Origin: Strigamia acuminata
Taxonomy: Eukaryota > Arthropoda > Chilopoda > Geophilomorpha > Linotaeniidae
Direction: 5' to 3'
NCBI GenBank assembly: GCA_949358305.1
Contig: OX442322.1
Location: forward strand, 8,122,001-8,186,000
Length of the DNA: 64,000 bases
The notes under the pieces were generated by a model. The model did no database searches, was not told the origin of the DNA, and saw only the letters and a program-made list of their open reading frames with translations. Shown here piece after piece: positions 41,975 through 53,775 of this stretch (position 1 is its first letter; the number at the start of each line of letters is the position of its first letter). Both the position numbers and the translations under genes were made by a program.

Positions 41975-44625
41975 AGTACCGACCACAAGAAACGCTATCA
42001 TGACGCGATGTGGGCATATGTTCGCGAGGATCATGCCGAAGTGGTTCCTCCGGCCGAACGTTTCTGGACAGAAGGGGTTTACAATATCCCACATCACCCT
42101 GTTATTAAGGAGGACCGTGAGACCACGAAGTTCAGGGTCGTTTTTAACGCCTCTTCTTCAAAGAAGGGCGCGCGGTCGCTCAATGACTGTTTATACCCTG
42201 GGCCGTCTCTCAATCCCGATATCATCCGGGTTTTGATTAGGTTTCGTTTGATGTGCATTGCTATCATTGCCGACATCAAACAGGCATTTCTGCAAGTATC
42301 GATCGATCCGAAGCATCGCAATTTCTTGCGCTTTCTTTGGGTGGCGGATGGATATTTCGCCGACGTGTATTCGTGGCGAAACCTGTGGGACAACTTGGTT
42401 GTCCTACGAATGACGGTGGTTCCGTTTGGTGTAAACTCCTCACCATTTTTACTTTGCGCAACGATTCGTGCGCAAGGGCAACTTCATGCTGCCTCACACC
42501 CGAAAGAGGCGGATGCTCTCGATAAGGGTATCTTCATGGACGACCTTACGTCTGGCGCTGATCGTCCGCCAGCAGCTGTTGCTCATTGTGTGAATTTACG
42601 CAATATTCTCGACGCCGCAAAGTTACCGCTAGTTAAGTGGGCAGCGTCGAATGGTGAAGTCTTTGGTTCCCTGAAAGAGGAAGGGTTCCATATGAGAGCT
42701 GATTCGTTCGAGAATCTCGGTGTTATTAAAATGCTGGGAATTCTCTGGGACGTCCAGCAAGACGCGATTCTTTTTCGAGTTCCCGAGTTTGATGAGGTTC
42801 CTTGCACTAGGCGAGGAGTTCTCTCGCTCGTCGCGTCCCTGTTTGACCCGTTAGGTTTCCTGGCCGCGATCGTTTTGCCGATGAAGCTGCTGATGCAGAG
42901 CTTCTGGGGCCGAGCTTTCGCCTGGGACCAGGTGTTACCGGACGACGACCGTGCTCAGGTTGCTCGTTGGTATGCCGACCTTCAACATCTGAAAGAAGTA
43001 AAGGTGCAGAGATGGGTGGGCACGTATTCGGGTGAAGGTCTAAGTTTAGAAGTGTATTGCGATGCGAGTCCCCGAGCTTATGGCTGCGCAGTTTACATTC
43101 GGAATTCTTCCGGTGTAAGCAAGCTCCTCGTCGGAAAGAGCAGGATCGCTCCGTTGGACAAGCTTACGCTTCCGCGACTTGAGCTAACCGCCACGGTGAT
43201 TGGTGTTCGCATGCTCGAATACATTCAGACCGATTTTTTACCTGATTTTCCTATCTCGAGTGTAAGATTTTTTACCGACTCTATGGTCGCATTGGGTTGG
43301 ATCCGATCGGAAAAGAACCGTTGGAAACCCTATGTTTCGAATCGAGTGGCTGAGGTCCTCGACAAGTCAAGGGTTGATCAATGGTCTTACGTCCCAACCG
43401 CAAAAAATCCTGCCGACATTTTGACACGTCCTTGCGACGTACCGACCTTGATTTCAAGTCACCTTTGGTGGAATGGTCCAGACCCGAAGGAGTTCGACCA
43501 GGTCGACGCCCCTCCGGTGGTCCTTCCCAAAGAAGAAGAGAAGCTGGTCTCTTCTGCAGTGACGTTGTACGATGACTTTCTCGATCAGTTTTTTAAGCGA
43601 TTCCGCTCATTCAATCGCTTGACTCGCGTACTCGCGTTCATTCGCCGGTGGCGCTTTCCCGCGCCCGGGAAGGAATTGAATGTGTATGAGTTGGAGGAGG
43701 CGGAACGGAAGCTGATCTACTGGTCACAGCGCATGCATTTTTTAGAAGAATGTGTAGCCGTTGAACGCAAAGAGGATGTTGAGAAGTCATCCCCCCTCAG
43801 AAATTTCGACATATTCCTGGACGAAACCGGTTTGCTACGACTCCGAAGTCGTCTTGCCAAATCGTTTCTTCCGTTTGATGAGGTTTATCCGATTTTGCTA
43901 CACCCGAGTAGTTGGGTGACCCGGTTACTTATCCGTCGTGAGCACGCATTGCTCTTACACGGCGACTTAAGTGAGACTCTCTACCATATGAGAAACCGTT
44001 TTTGGATAATACGCGGTCGCCGAACGGTTCAGTCGGTCATACGCAGCTGTCTTGTCTGCAAGAGAGGAAAGCTGATCCGTGAAGACCCGCCTACCGGTGA
44101 TCCGCCGTCCGAGCGTGTTACACCTGCGGCTCCGTTCCAACACACTGGGATCGACCATTTGGGTCCGGTAGTGCTGGGGAGTGGACGCAAGGCTTCTAAA
44201 GCCTACGTACTGTTGTTTACCTGTTTAGTTACGCGTAGTGTTCACCTTGAGGTGTCCGAGGATCTCTCGGTGGAGAAATTCTTGCTTGCGTTTAGACGTT
44301 TCGCAGCCCGCTTTGGCTATCCGGCTAAGGTCTTCTCCGATAACTCGAAGATTTTTTCTCGCGGTGCCCAAGAGATTCAGTCTTGGGGGAAGTTGGTCGC
44401 CAAGGAAAGGATGCGTACGCTCTTGTCCGAGAAGCGAGTCTTATGGACGTTTATTCCCCCCTTGTCCCCCTGGGCGGGCGGAGCTTGGGAGCGTTTAGTA
44501 CGGTCCGTAAAAGATAAGCTACGCAAGACTTTATTGCGACAAACCATCGACTTGGAGTCCTTGCAGACTCTAGTGGCCGAGATAAGCTCAGTTCTTAACT
44601 CGCGTCCGCTATCTTATGTTCACGA
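41975..44625 (+). pseudogene. Reverse transcriptase, RNase H and integrase part of element E
   Basis: Open in the other frame from DHKKRYHDAMW to LNSRPLSYV, where I interrupts it. It holds DIKQAFLQV, FMDD (about 42534-42545), RNase H (YCDASPRAYG), integrase zinc region (LLHGD...CLVCKRG) and D,D,E core (GIDHLGP, FSDNSKIF, GAWERLV). Intact after the 10-bp loss, so pol inactivation rests on that deletion and on I. Confidence 0.9.
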
Positions 44626-46373
44626 TGTTGCCAGCAAGCAGTGATTGCTGCAAGAACCGGCAACTCACGCACCTCGTAATAAACATTCGAGCGATCAAAT
44701 CTTCGCACAGCACTTTTAACTACTCGACTCGATTGAAACCATTCTGACATCTGATAACGCATCTCATGTTTTCTGACTTGGCCCTCATTGTCCTCTCCAT
44801 GTCGACCGAAACTCGAGAACCTGGCTTTTGCTCTAAACATGACTGTTGGCGGATATTCGGGCTCGAATATCAATATCGTCTTTCGCAAATCAAAGATGGC
44901 GTAGATTCGAATCTCGCGCTCGTGTGCAAACGAAAAGAAACACTCGTTCTTATTTGCGAACGAAAATAAAACGATGTTTAATCGTTCAAATCAAAACTAT
45001 AACTGTTCTTACAATGTATAAACTCGTGCCACGGACTCTAATAACAATAAACGTCAACACGAGTACACTACTAATAAAATAAACAACAATATATCAAAAA
45101 CCCAATGTCTCAAAACGGCCTCCGTACAACAGAACAAAAACAGCCGTTGAGAGTTCAAATTACACCAAAAAACTTATCTTTAATATCGAAAATCGTGCAT
45201 ATAAATAACTCAAACACTAATGATTATTTAATACAGCGAAATAAATAGAAAGAAGGTGCAAACCCTTAAAAATCTAAAACCTCAATGAACATTGAATGGA
45301 AATCTCGAAAACCCGAAAACTGCTACATTTCGCCACGAGACGTCGCCTAATCAATGTAAACGGAGACGTAATCTAATCAATCGCAATTCTCGCATCCCGG
45401 ACTTGGTCACTGTTTTAATACGAATAAAGAATTCAAATAATGCATCCTCAACACTCCTTGTGCGCATTTAATAAATCTATTGCATAGCACGGAATTAAAT
45501 TCCCATCTCCCGCACCAAACCCAATGCTATTCGCGGGCGAGTTATAAAACCCGAACTCGACCGAAAAGATGCACGATGTCTCAAATCACGTGACACCCGA
45601 CTAAACGATTAAATCTTATCCGAAACACAAAACAACGAAGAAATAATCAGCTAATCAATTCGAAATCGTAATAAAATCATACAGTAAAAACTTAATTCGA
45701 GCAAATCTTATTCTGAATCAAATTAACTCTCAACCGAAAACGAGGCTCGTTGTACCAACTGTCTTCTAATGGCGGATCTAGCCGATCAACGCTCCTTGGT
45801 GACCAACGAAGCTTCGCCTCGGCCCAACGCCGAATCATCGGACTTTAATCCACGGTAAATTACAACTAAAACTATTTATTTAATCACTGGAGTGGTTTCT
45901 AAACTAATGGATTTAAATTTACAGGTACAAACAACATCTTCCCGGGTGCGCTACGAGTTTCGCCAGACCAAACCGCTCGATAAACTGCGACGACTTCGCT
46001 TTTCGCTTTGAAACCCATCCTCGCCGTTATCGCCTTTAATTAGCGACCCAATGCCTGCCTGTACCGTGTCAGATAAGTCCTCGAAAACTATTCAAACTAA
46101 CCGGAACCGAAATTAAAAACCTTAACTTTTCCTTTGTAGATAAGTCCGATGCCCGAACTTAACACAAGATGGCGCGACACGCCCGAATCTCAAACTACTG
46201 GCGAAAATTCTACGACTTAAGATTCTGCTGCGATATATTCCGACCAATAAACAAAGATCCGAATAGCTTACGACAAAGGAAAAAACAACATGAATATTCC
46301 ATCGATTCAGGTAAAAAAACTGAAGCTCTTTTTTCAACTTAACATTATTTCTGTTGCGTTTCTGCTCGCAACA
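44626..46373 (-). repeat. 3' LTR of element I (1748 bp)
   Basis: TGTTGCGAGC...CTGGCAACA on the minus strand. The terminal TGTTGCGAGC and the following bases match the M LTR. Carries the complement of GAGTAGTTAA (about 44720). Confidence 0.9.
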
Positions 46374-49305
46374 TCGCTCCCACCAAAAAAGAAAGAGGAT
46401 AGCAGGGGAAAATTAAACCTAATAAATTCACATCTCTTTGTTACTAGGACAACCCATCTAACCTCGCTAATTACCACAAGTGACGTTGTGGAGACGCTTA
46501 GTATGAACAACCGTCTCTCTTATCTGTACCCCGCAACCCATCCCCTCTCTCAGGCTCCCATCTCGGACTTATCTCTTCCTTCCAAGAGACCGAGTGTAAG
46601 GACCTAAGAGGGAGGGGAATAGGAAATACAGACACTCTCTATTATTTATGCAAACAAAACTATTTTCGATTCACAGCTTTTAATCGAAGGACGCCAATGA
46701 GATTCGGAAATTCTCTATCTTCTTCCAGAGAAGGAACCTTTTCAAAAAATGATGCTCTCGTGGAGAAGGAGAAACCACCTAACTTCCCTAATCTCGATTG
46801 TCTACGCCTTTTGCTAATCTCAACCGGTAGCTTCCTAACGTCCCGTATCAAGCGAAGTTACATTGCATTAATTTAAATAGATCCCGCTTCTCTTGAGAAA
46901 ATCTGATCACCTCTTTTTCAAATTCCAGACTCTAACTCAATTCAATGGACGTCGTGTTCTTGCGACTCATGACTCTCGACACGGCTCAACATTCACTTCA
47001 CGTGCCGATGTTCTTTGACTATTTTTTTTTCTTATTCGGAGACAACGACTTCCGGACCACTTAAAATCCCTTTTACAAACCGGAATCGTCTTCTGTTAAC
47101 TCTCGAATGTCTTAAAAAATTCTCTTAAATTCTTAAAAGAGGAAGTCAAGATTGCCGAACCCGTAGACTCAGAAACGGCGGACTTCTCTTTTTTGCTAAT
47201 CCACTTCACTTGTCTTAGGCAACAACCTTTACTATCAGCTCTGTAAATCTCTAACATTCTCCTATCTTAATTCTGCCTTGGAAAACTCCATCAACTTTGT
47301 TTAAAAGAAAACCCTGTCAAGACCAATTACACCACATGCGGTTATTTTCCAATGGAGGGGTTAGTTTCCTGTTGTTATCCAGTCAAGGACATTCGATATT
47401 TAACTGAATCCACCATAACTTGGGCTTATTCTAAGCACCCTGTATTTTATTTCCCGTGTTAAATGTTTGAGGTAAGAGTGAGGGAGGCCATGAAGACTCT
47501 TCCATCTGTTATTTTTTCCACAATATAAAATCTTAGGATTAGGAAAACAGGAAATTAATCAAAAAGGTTTAGTGACCGTTCCCCTTCGGCGACCGACGGC
47601 GTGCACTCCGTCGGTGGCCGGCAGGACTTTCCCGGACACATCCTGTCGTTTCCAATCCCAATTTTTATTTTATATAATTCCCTCCCGACTCAAAAAAGGA
47701 AGGAAGCTCTATTGCTATTTGGTTCCCTACTCCTGCTAACTCCGGCTGGAGGTCTCTAAGAGATTCGAGCAACCCATTGGTGTTTGCCATCTTGCATGTC
47801 GAAAAATCGAACATTCAAACGAAAAACCATTAGAATCATAAAGAGAGAAGGGGTGTAGAGGGACTTTATATCTGATTGTGTGCATGAAAGCACTGTCCTT
47901 GTAACATTAGCTAAGCTGACATGAACAGGTCCCGATATATCCCGCATTCGTTTTAACTCTAAACAACTACATCAAATAGGAGAGCTTTCCATTTTCGTCT
48001 AATCCCGAGGGGAAAAGCGATTTATTCATCTAAATGGCTTGAAACTCCCATTGTCTAGTTTGACTGTTATGAAGGTTTAAGAGGTCAAGGTTTTCTATTC
48101 TATCTACTTCTGTATGTATTTTCTAACCCTAAAGGACAATGTAAGTCATATGTAAACACCGCAATGTGAAGGACTTGCTTTCTAACTTCCAAACAGAAAG
48201 TCCAAAGCCATTACTTCACAAATTGAATCGTTTTTCTGAAAAATGTCCGGAACTCTCAAGATTCCCAGTGTTCAAAGGCGATTGCAGTTGACTGCCCCTG
48301 AAGCAGAGCTCTCCAGAAGAAAAAAGGAAAAAGGAAATACTTATAACAGAAAAGCTAATCTATCTCGTCTAGAGGAGAACTCATTGAAAAACTTTCTCGT
48401 TCTGTTATTCTTATGTTATATGTAAAGGATTTTTTCTATTTAGTCAGGATTTAAGTATGGTCTGGATTGATATTTAGGAAGCGACAGCATGTATTTTGAC
48501 ACGCTCGGCGCCAAGGAGTAGATCCACTTTTCAGGAGATTTCCCGAAATAAAGTGGCGAACTTTTCTAATACTGAAACTGTCAGAAAAAACCACAACTAA
48601 AGGTTAGATAAGGAGGAAGGCTTTATTTTCTAAGATGCACCCAGCAGCAATGAATGTCTCAACAGATCGGCTCCTGTGGTTTTGACTAATGCCATAAATA
48701 CTAACACCGACTGCTATATTTGACCAACACCTGAATTCGAATGTAATAGAAATTATAAATTCTTACGTCCAAACCTAATCTGCCCCCGATTTATTAAACT
48801 TGTTCTAACTGTAATATTCTGGAGAATAAGTATTTCTACTGTGAAGATCTTCTACGCTTTCAAAGAAATCGATCGGGAAACTTCCGAAACTTGAAATCAC
48901 TAAATTCTCGAGAGGACATGTCTGTATTTTCTTAAATAAAGAGCTGTGTAAAAGGACTGGAAGAATAAACTAAACCAATTTCTATTTTTCTAAGTGACGA
49001 GAGATTTGGATTCTTTTCTGTTGGTTCTGGGGTCTTTAATTCTCAATAAACTGGGATTCGTTCCTTTTTTCGACTGAACCTTTTTACTGTCACCTTGTTT
49101 CTTCGGCTGACTTTCCACGGCTCCTCCCAACTCAACGACCTCTTCGGACCAACTTGCACCGGACTAATTCTCTAATTGATTGCTCTAAAAAATCCTTTCA
49201 GTTTAATTTTTATGATCCCTTTTTATTCTATTAGCTGAGAGCTGATGATTGTTGCCTTTTCCTACTCTACAAGGAGGAAGATGGATCTCTATCTTTAGGT
49301 TTGTT

Positions 49306-49390
49306 GGACCACTGTTAACCAACTAAAACCTTTTCTCTAACCTAATACTTGGGCTTGATGGACCACTGTTAACCAACTAAAGCCTTTTCT
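49306..49390. repeat. Two-copy 31-bp repeat inside element I
   Basis: Two copies of a 31-bp unit (one mismatch) with a 54-bp period; weaker copies of the GACCnnCTGTTAACC core follow near 49560 and 49609. Confidence 0.7.
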
Positions 49391-51196
49391 ATTTCTGTCT
49401 TCTGTATAGGGGGGAATTTTCTTCTTTAAAACTTTATTATGCAACCTCGAGACTTTCCCGAGTTTCTCCCCTTTTTATTTCCAGTTTTTGAGGAGTGAAT
49501 TCAGCGCGAAAGTCTCACGCGTCAATTACCCTCGCCTTCTTATTCTAGTGAAACTCGACGGACCAACTGTTAACCGACTGGACTTCTACATTGCAAGCTT
49601 TCTAAATTAAACTGACCGTGCTGTTAACAGCTCAAAAGAGAAAGTTTCTTGCTAATAAAGGAATCTCCAACAACCAATGTAATATTTTCTTCTTGTAGCT
49701 TGTTGCTTCGAAAATAAAGACAAAGAATCACGGAAAATTCCTGACGAACAACTTCTATTTCAAAAATGGCCCTTTGCCAGAAAGGAAATCAATGTAAAGG
49801 TTTTACGTTCGTCTTTCTTTTTTCTGTACAATAAGAATTTATCTCTCTTTGGTTCGATTTATTGCGAATCAGCACCAACGGAACTTATTGCGCTCTTTTT
49901 CCGCCTGAGGAAGTATCAATTTCGATCCAAGTGACCAATTGGGACCTCCCGCTAAGGCGATGCTGCATTTACAGACAATGACGAACTCTCTCGTTCCTTC
50001 ATTAATCTGAAATTATTCTTGCGCGTGGCGAATCATTCTCTTCAACTAGCTTTCGACCCCCTTCAAAGCGCTTGGATACTTTAATAAAAGTAAAACCTCT
50101 TGAAGTCGACCATAGTTTTCTGTTGCCACGGATGATGAAACCCAAAACTCTCCCTTTCATTCGGCGTCCCGAAAGCTAAACAGAGAATTGAAATTCCACG
50201 CATCATCTCTTATTTCTTGCCAGCTAATTTTTTCTCAAAATCCAGTGATTTCTCTAACATATAAACTTAGCTCGCAATAAAACTTCTTATGCTAATCACG
50301 AGTTGGACCCTTAACCTGGGGTTTGCTAATTTTCTTTTCTGGTCCTTTAAAAGGTTGTCCAGCTTCTTAATTTTGCATAATCCCAAACGGATTCCAACCG
50401 CGTTAAAAACTTAAGAGACTCGAAATTTTCTTTTCTATTAAAATCCACATCAATTTCAAAATTGTCGATTGGGGGAACCCACGTCTTTATCTATAAAGGG
50501 AATTTATCTTTTTGCCCCTTTCCTAATTAACGTAGATATGTTCATACTTAAAGGCAACTCTCGTAAACGTCGGAAATTAATTTCTAAACTCGTAATTGGA
50601 ACTCAAACTCATCTCAACTCGTTTCACCTTTAATTCATCAACGTGACAAAATGAAAGGACTGACTAGAAACTTCAATCTCGAAAGAAAATCCAGTTCACA
50701 AAAAAACCGACTAATTATGCATAAGCAATTGAAAATCAATCCCCCCAAAAGGACACACTTCGAACTTTGACTGTGATTCGCAAAACTCAACACTTAAAAG
50801 TTAAGATCGTAACGGAAATACTCCATATCGAACGGCGCTCACGAAATTGTCAGGTCGGAAACAACTCGAAAATATGCCAGTCTGAAAATTATACACACTA
50901 AAGTAAACTTTACAAGACGATTTTTCAATGACTCGCTTCATTAGGCAAGAGTGTCTTACGACCCTCGTTGAGCCCTGAAACAGAGCACGCCCCACAAATT
51001 AAGACTACCAATATACTGCACACCAAATCGAATCCGACATAACAACCTCGCAATGCACATACACTAGCCGAACGAGACAAAACCCCCAAAAACAATCCTA
51101 AAACAACTCTAAGCTAACTTAAAACAAATAAACAATTCGAAAAAAAAGAAAACACAAGACTCTTCTCTTCTAGTGTCATTGCGTTGTGTATAACTT

Positions 51197-51820
51197 CTAG
51201 GCTCGCCCGAGATTCAGGGTTCCGATCGTTCCTCCTTCTTTGTACGCCGACTGCTTAATTTCCGCAACCTTCTTCATTCCGGCCCCGCGACGCCATTGTC
51301 CCTTCCGACAGCTCAACCGACGCTTTCGGACCAACCGACCTCCCGCGACGTATTTTTCCCAAATCTCTTTCGACTTGATTACCGCCCGACGAGAGACCGC
51401 TTGCCGCTTCGCCCTCAACCCATCAGTGCGGGCACTTCTCTGTTGACGCCGGCCGCTTGCTTTTGCGACCCTGGGACTTCTATTCTCATCTGGTTGCTGG
51501 CTCTCTCCTCGTCTACCCGACGAATCCCGGTCATCCACGGCACCACAAAAAGGGCTATGTTGCCAGCAAGCAGTGATTGCTGCAAGAACCGGCAACTCAC
51601 GCACCTCGTAATAAACATTCGAGCGATCAAATCTTCGCACAGCACTTTTAACTACTCGACTCGATTGAAACCATTCTGACATCTGATAACGCATCTCATG
51701 TTTTCTGACTTGGCCCTCATTGTCCTCTCCATGTCGACCGAAACTCGAGAACCTGGCTTTTGCTCTAAACATGACTGTTGGCGGATATTCGGGCTCGAAT
51801 ATCAATATCGTCTTTCGCAA
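51197..51820 (-). CDS. Leader-spanning open frame of element I (207 codons, uncertain)
   Basis: Starts 263 bp inside the LTR, crosses the primer site, and ends just before the CACAACGC motif. Rich in Arg and Lys after the primer site. Unlike in other elements the second half of the primer site is read in another register. The only long frame in element I. Confidence 0.25.
   Translation of the reverse strand: MRKTILIFEPEYPPTVMFRAKARFSSFGRHGEDNEGQVRKHEMRYQMSEWFQSSRVVKSAVRRFDRSNVYYEVRELPVLAAITACWQHSPFCGAVDDRDSSGRRGESQQPDENRSPRVAKASGRRQQRSARTDGLRAKRQAVSRRAVIKSKEIWEKYVAGGRLVRKRRLSCRKGQWRRGAGMKKVAEIKQSAYKEGGTIGTLNLGRA
51521..51545 (-). promoter_or_regulatory. Primer-like site of element I
   Basis: TGGTGCCGTG, then GAT, then GACCGGGATTCG on the minus strand, 12 nt from the LTR. 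As in E, the site is split at its centre. Confidence 0.5.
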
Positions 51821-53305
51821 ATCAAAGATGGCGTAGATTCGAATCTCGCGCTCGTGTGCAAACGAAAAGAAACACTCGTTCTTATTTGCGAACGAAAATA
51901 AAACGATGTTTAATCGTTCAAATCAAAACTATAACTGTTCTTACAATGTATAAACTCGTGCCACGGACTCTAATAACAATAAACGTCAACACGAGTACAC
52001 TACTAATAAAATAAACAACAATATATCAAAAACCCAATGTCTCAAAACGGCCTCCGTACAACAGAACAAAAACGGCCGTTGAGAGTTCAAATTACACCAA
52101 AAAACTTATCTTTAATATCGAAAATCGTGCATATAAATAACTCAAACACTAATGATTATTTAATACAGCGAAATAAATAGAAAGAAGGTGCAAACCCTTA
52201 AAAATCTAAAACCTCAATGAACATTGAATGGAAATCTCGAAAACCCGAAAACTGCTACATTTCGCCACGAGACGTCGCCTAATCAATGTAAACGGAGACG
52301 TAATCTAATCAATCGCAATTCTCGCATCCCGGACTTGGTCACTGTTTTAATACGAATAAAGAATTCAAATAATGCATCCTCAACACTCCTTGTGCGCATT
52401 TAATAAATCTATTGCATAGCACGGAATTAAATTCCCATCTCCTGCACCAAACCCAATGCTATTCGCGGGCGAGTTATAAAACCCGAACTCGACCGAAAAG
52501 ATGCACGATGTCTCAAATCACGTGACACCCGACTAAACGATTAAATCTTATCCGAAACACAAAACAACGAAGAAATAATCAGCTAATCAATTCGAAATTG
52601 TAATAAAATCATACAGTAAAAACTTAATTCGAGCAAATCTTATTCTGAATCAAATTAACTCTCAACCGAAAACGAGGCTCGTTGTACCAACTGTCTTCTA
52701 ATGGCGGATCTAGCCGATCAACGCTCCTTGGTGACCAACGAAGCTTCGCCTCGGCCCAACGCCGAATCATCGGACTTTAATCCACGGTAAATTACAACTA
52801 AAACTATTTATTTAATCACTGGAGTGGTTTCTAAACTAATGGATTTAAATTTACAGGTACAAACAACATCTTCCCGGGTGCGCTACGAGTTTCGCCAGAC
52901 CAAACCGCTCGATAAACTGCGACGACTTCGCTTTTCGCTTTGAAACCCATCCTCGCCGTTATCGCCTTTAATTAGCGACCCAATGCCTGCCTGTACCGTG
53001 TCAGATAAGTCCTCGAAAACTATTCAAACTAACCGGAACCGAAATTAAAAACCTTAACTTTTCCTTTGTAGATAAGTCCGATGCCCGAACTTAACACAAG
53101 ATGGCGCGACACGCCCGAATCTCAAACTACTGGCGAAAATTCTACGACTTAAGATTCTGCTGCGATATATTCCGACCAATAAACAAAGATCCGAATAGCT
53201 TACGACAAAGGAAAAAACAACATGAATATTCCATCGATTCAGGTAAAAAAACTGAAGCTCTTTTTTCAACTTAACATTATTTCTGTTGCGTTTCTGCTCG
53301 CAACA
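51558..53305 (-). repeat. 5' LTR of element I (1748 bp)
   Basis: Same length as the left LTR. Three differences noticed (near 52075, 52442 and 52600). Confidence 0.9.
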
Positions 53306-53721
53306 ACGAGGAGGTGGACGGTGGTCGTATCCTGAGCCCGGAGAACTTCCTTACCGGCGGTACGACTAAATACGTCATCAATCGTCCCGTTCACGCGATT
53401 CGTCAGAAAGATTTGAGACGACTTGACCACAAGCGCAGACTCGCCTTGTGGGAGTTCTGGCGTTTGTGGAAAGAAAGTTATCTTAAGCAATTACGTAATT
53501 TTCATGAAGTTAAAGGAGATCGACATCCCCGCAACCCCGAAGTGGGACAAATTGTTTTACTTGAAAAGGTGGGGTCAAACCCATACTTCTGGCCCTTAGC
53601 GCGAGTTGACGTTGTGTATCCCGGCGACGACGGGATAGTCCGTGTCGTGCGAGTGACGTCTGCTGAAGGGAAACAATTTCTCCGTTCGGTCAAGCACATC
53701 CGTGTGCTTGAGTTAGATTGA
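53306..53721 (+). pseudogene. C-terminal part of element E pol
   Basis: Resumes after I with acga, EEVDGGRILSPENF, and stays open to TGA at 53721 (LELD). Matches the Pao C-terminal region (KRRLALWEFWRLWKESYL, NPYFWPLARV). Its frame continues that of 41975-44625. Confidence 0.9.
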
Positions 53722-53775
53722 CGTTTGAGAAGTCGCAGTTCTTCCGGCGTTGTCTTCTTCCCGCCGGTAAGACGC
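53722..53775 (+). other. 3' UTR of element E
   Basis: Pyrimidine-rich with CCGGTA at 53764-53769, six nt before the LTR. Confidence 0.6.

Larger units (their letters stand above)
46374..51557 (-). other. Non-coding interior of element I
   Basis: 5.2 kb in which no frame exceeds about 80 codons except at the leader end. No gag, protease, reverse transcriptase or integrase motif found in either strand. Seen: a direct repeat of GGACCACTGTTAACCAACTA-like units (49306-49336 and 49360-49390), a small hairpin ACCGACGG/CCGTCGGT (47592-47615), and a leader-like right end. Confidence 0.8.
44626..53305 (-). mobile_element. Element I, large non-autonomous LTR element (8.7 kb)
   Basis: Two 1748-bp LTRs around 5184 bp without coding capacity; flanking duplication acga (44622-44625 and 53306-53309). 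The empty site is visible in H (SYVHEEVDGG). Orientation is minus: a tRNA-His-like primer site (51545-51521), then CACAACGC (complement 51181-51188) follow the right LTR. The LTRs differ at three positions noticed. It resembles a LARD, presumably moved by BEL/Pao proteins; that is inference. Confidence 0.9.

Noticed and set aside
46374-51557. Decayed gag-pol in element I
   Set aside because: I found no zinc knuckle, protease, polymerase or integrase motif in short frames of either strand. A profile search could still find very old remnants.
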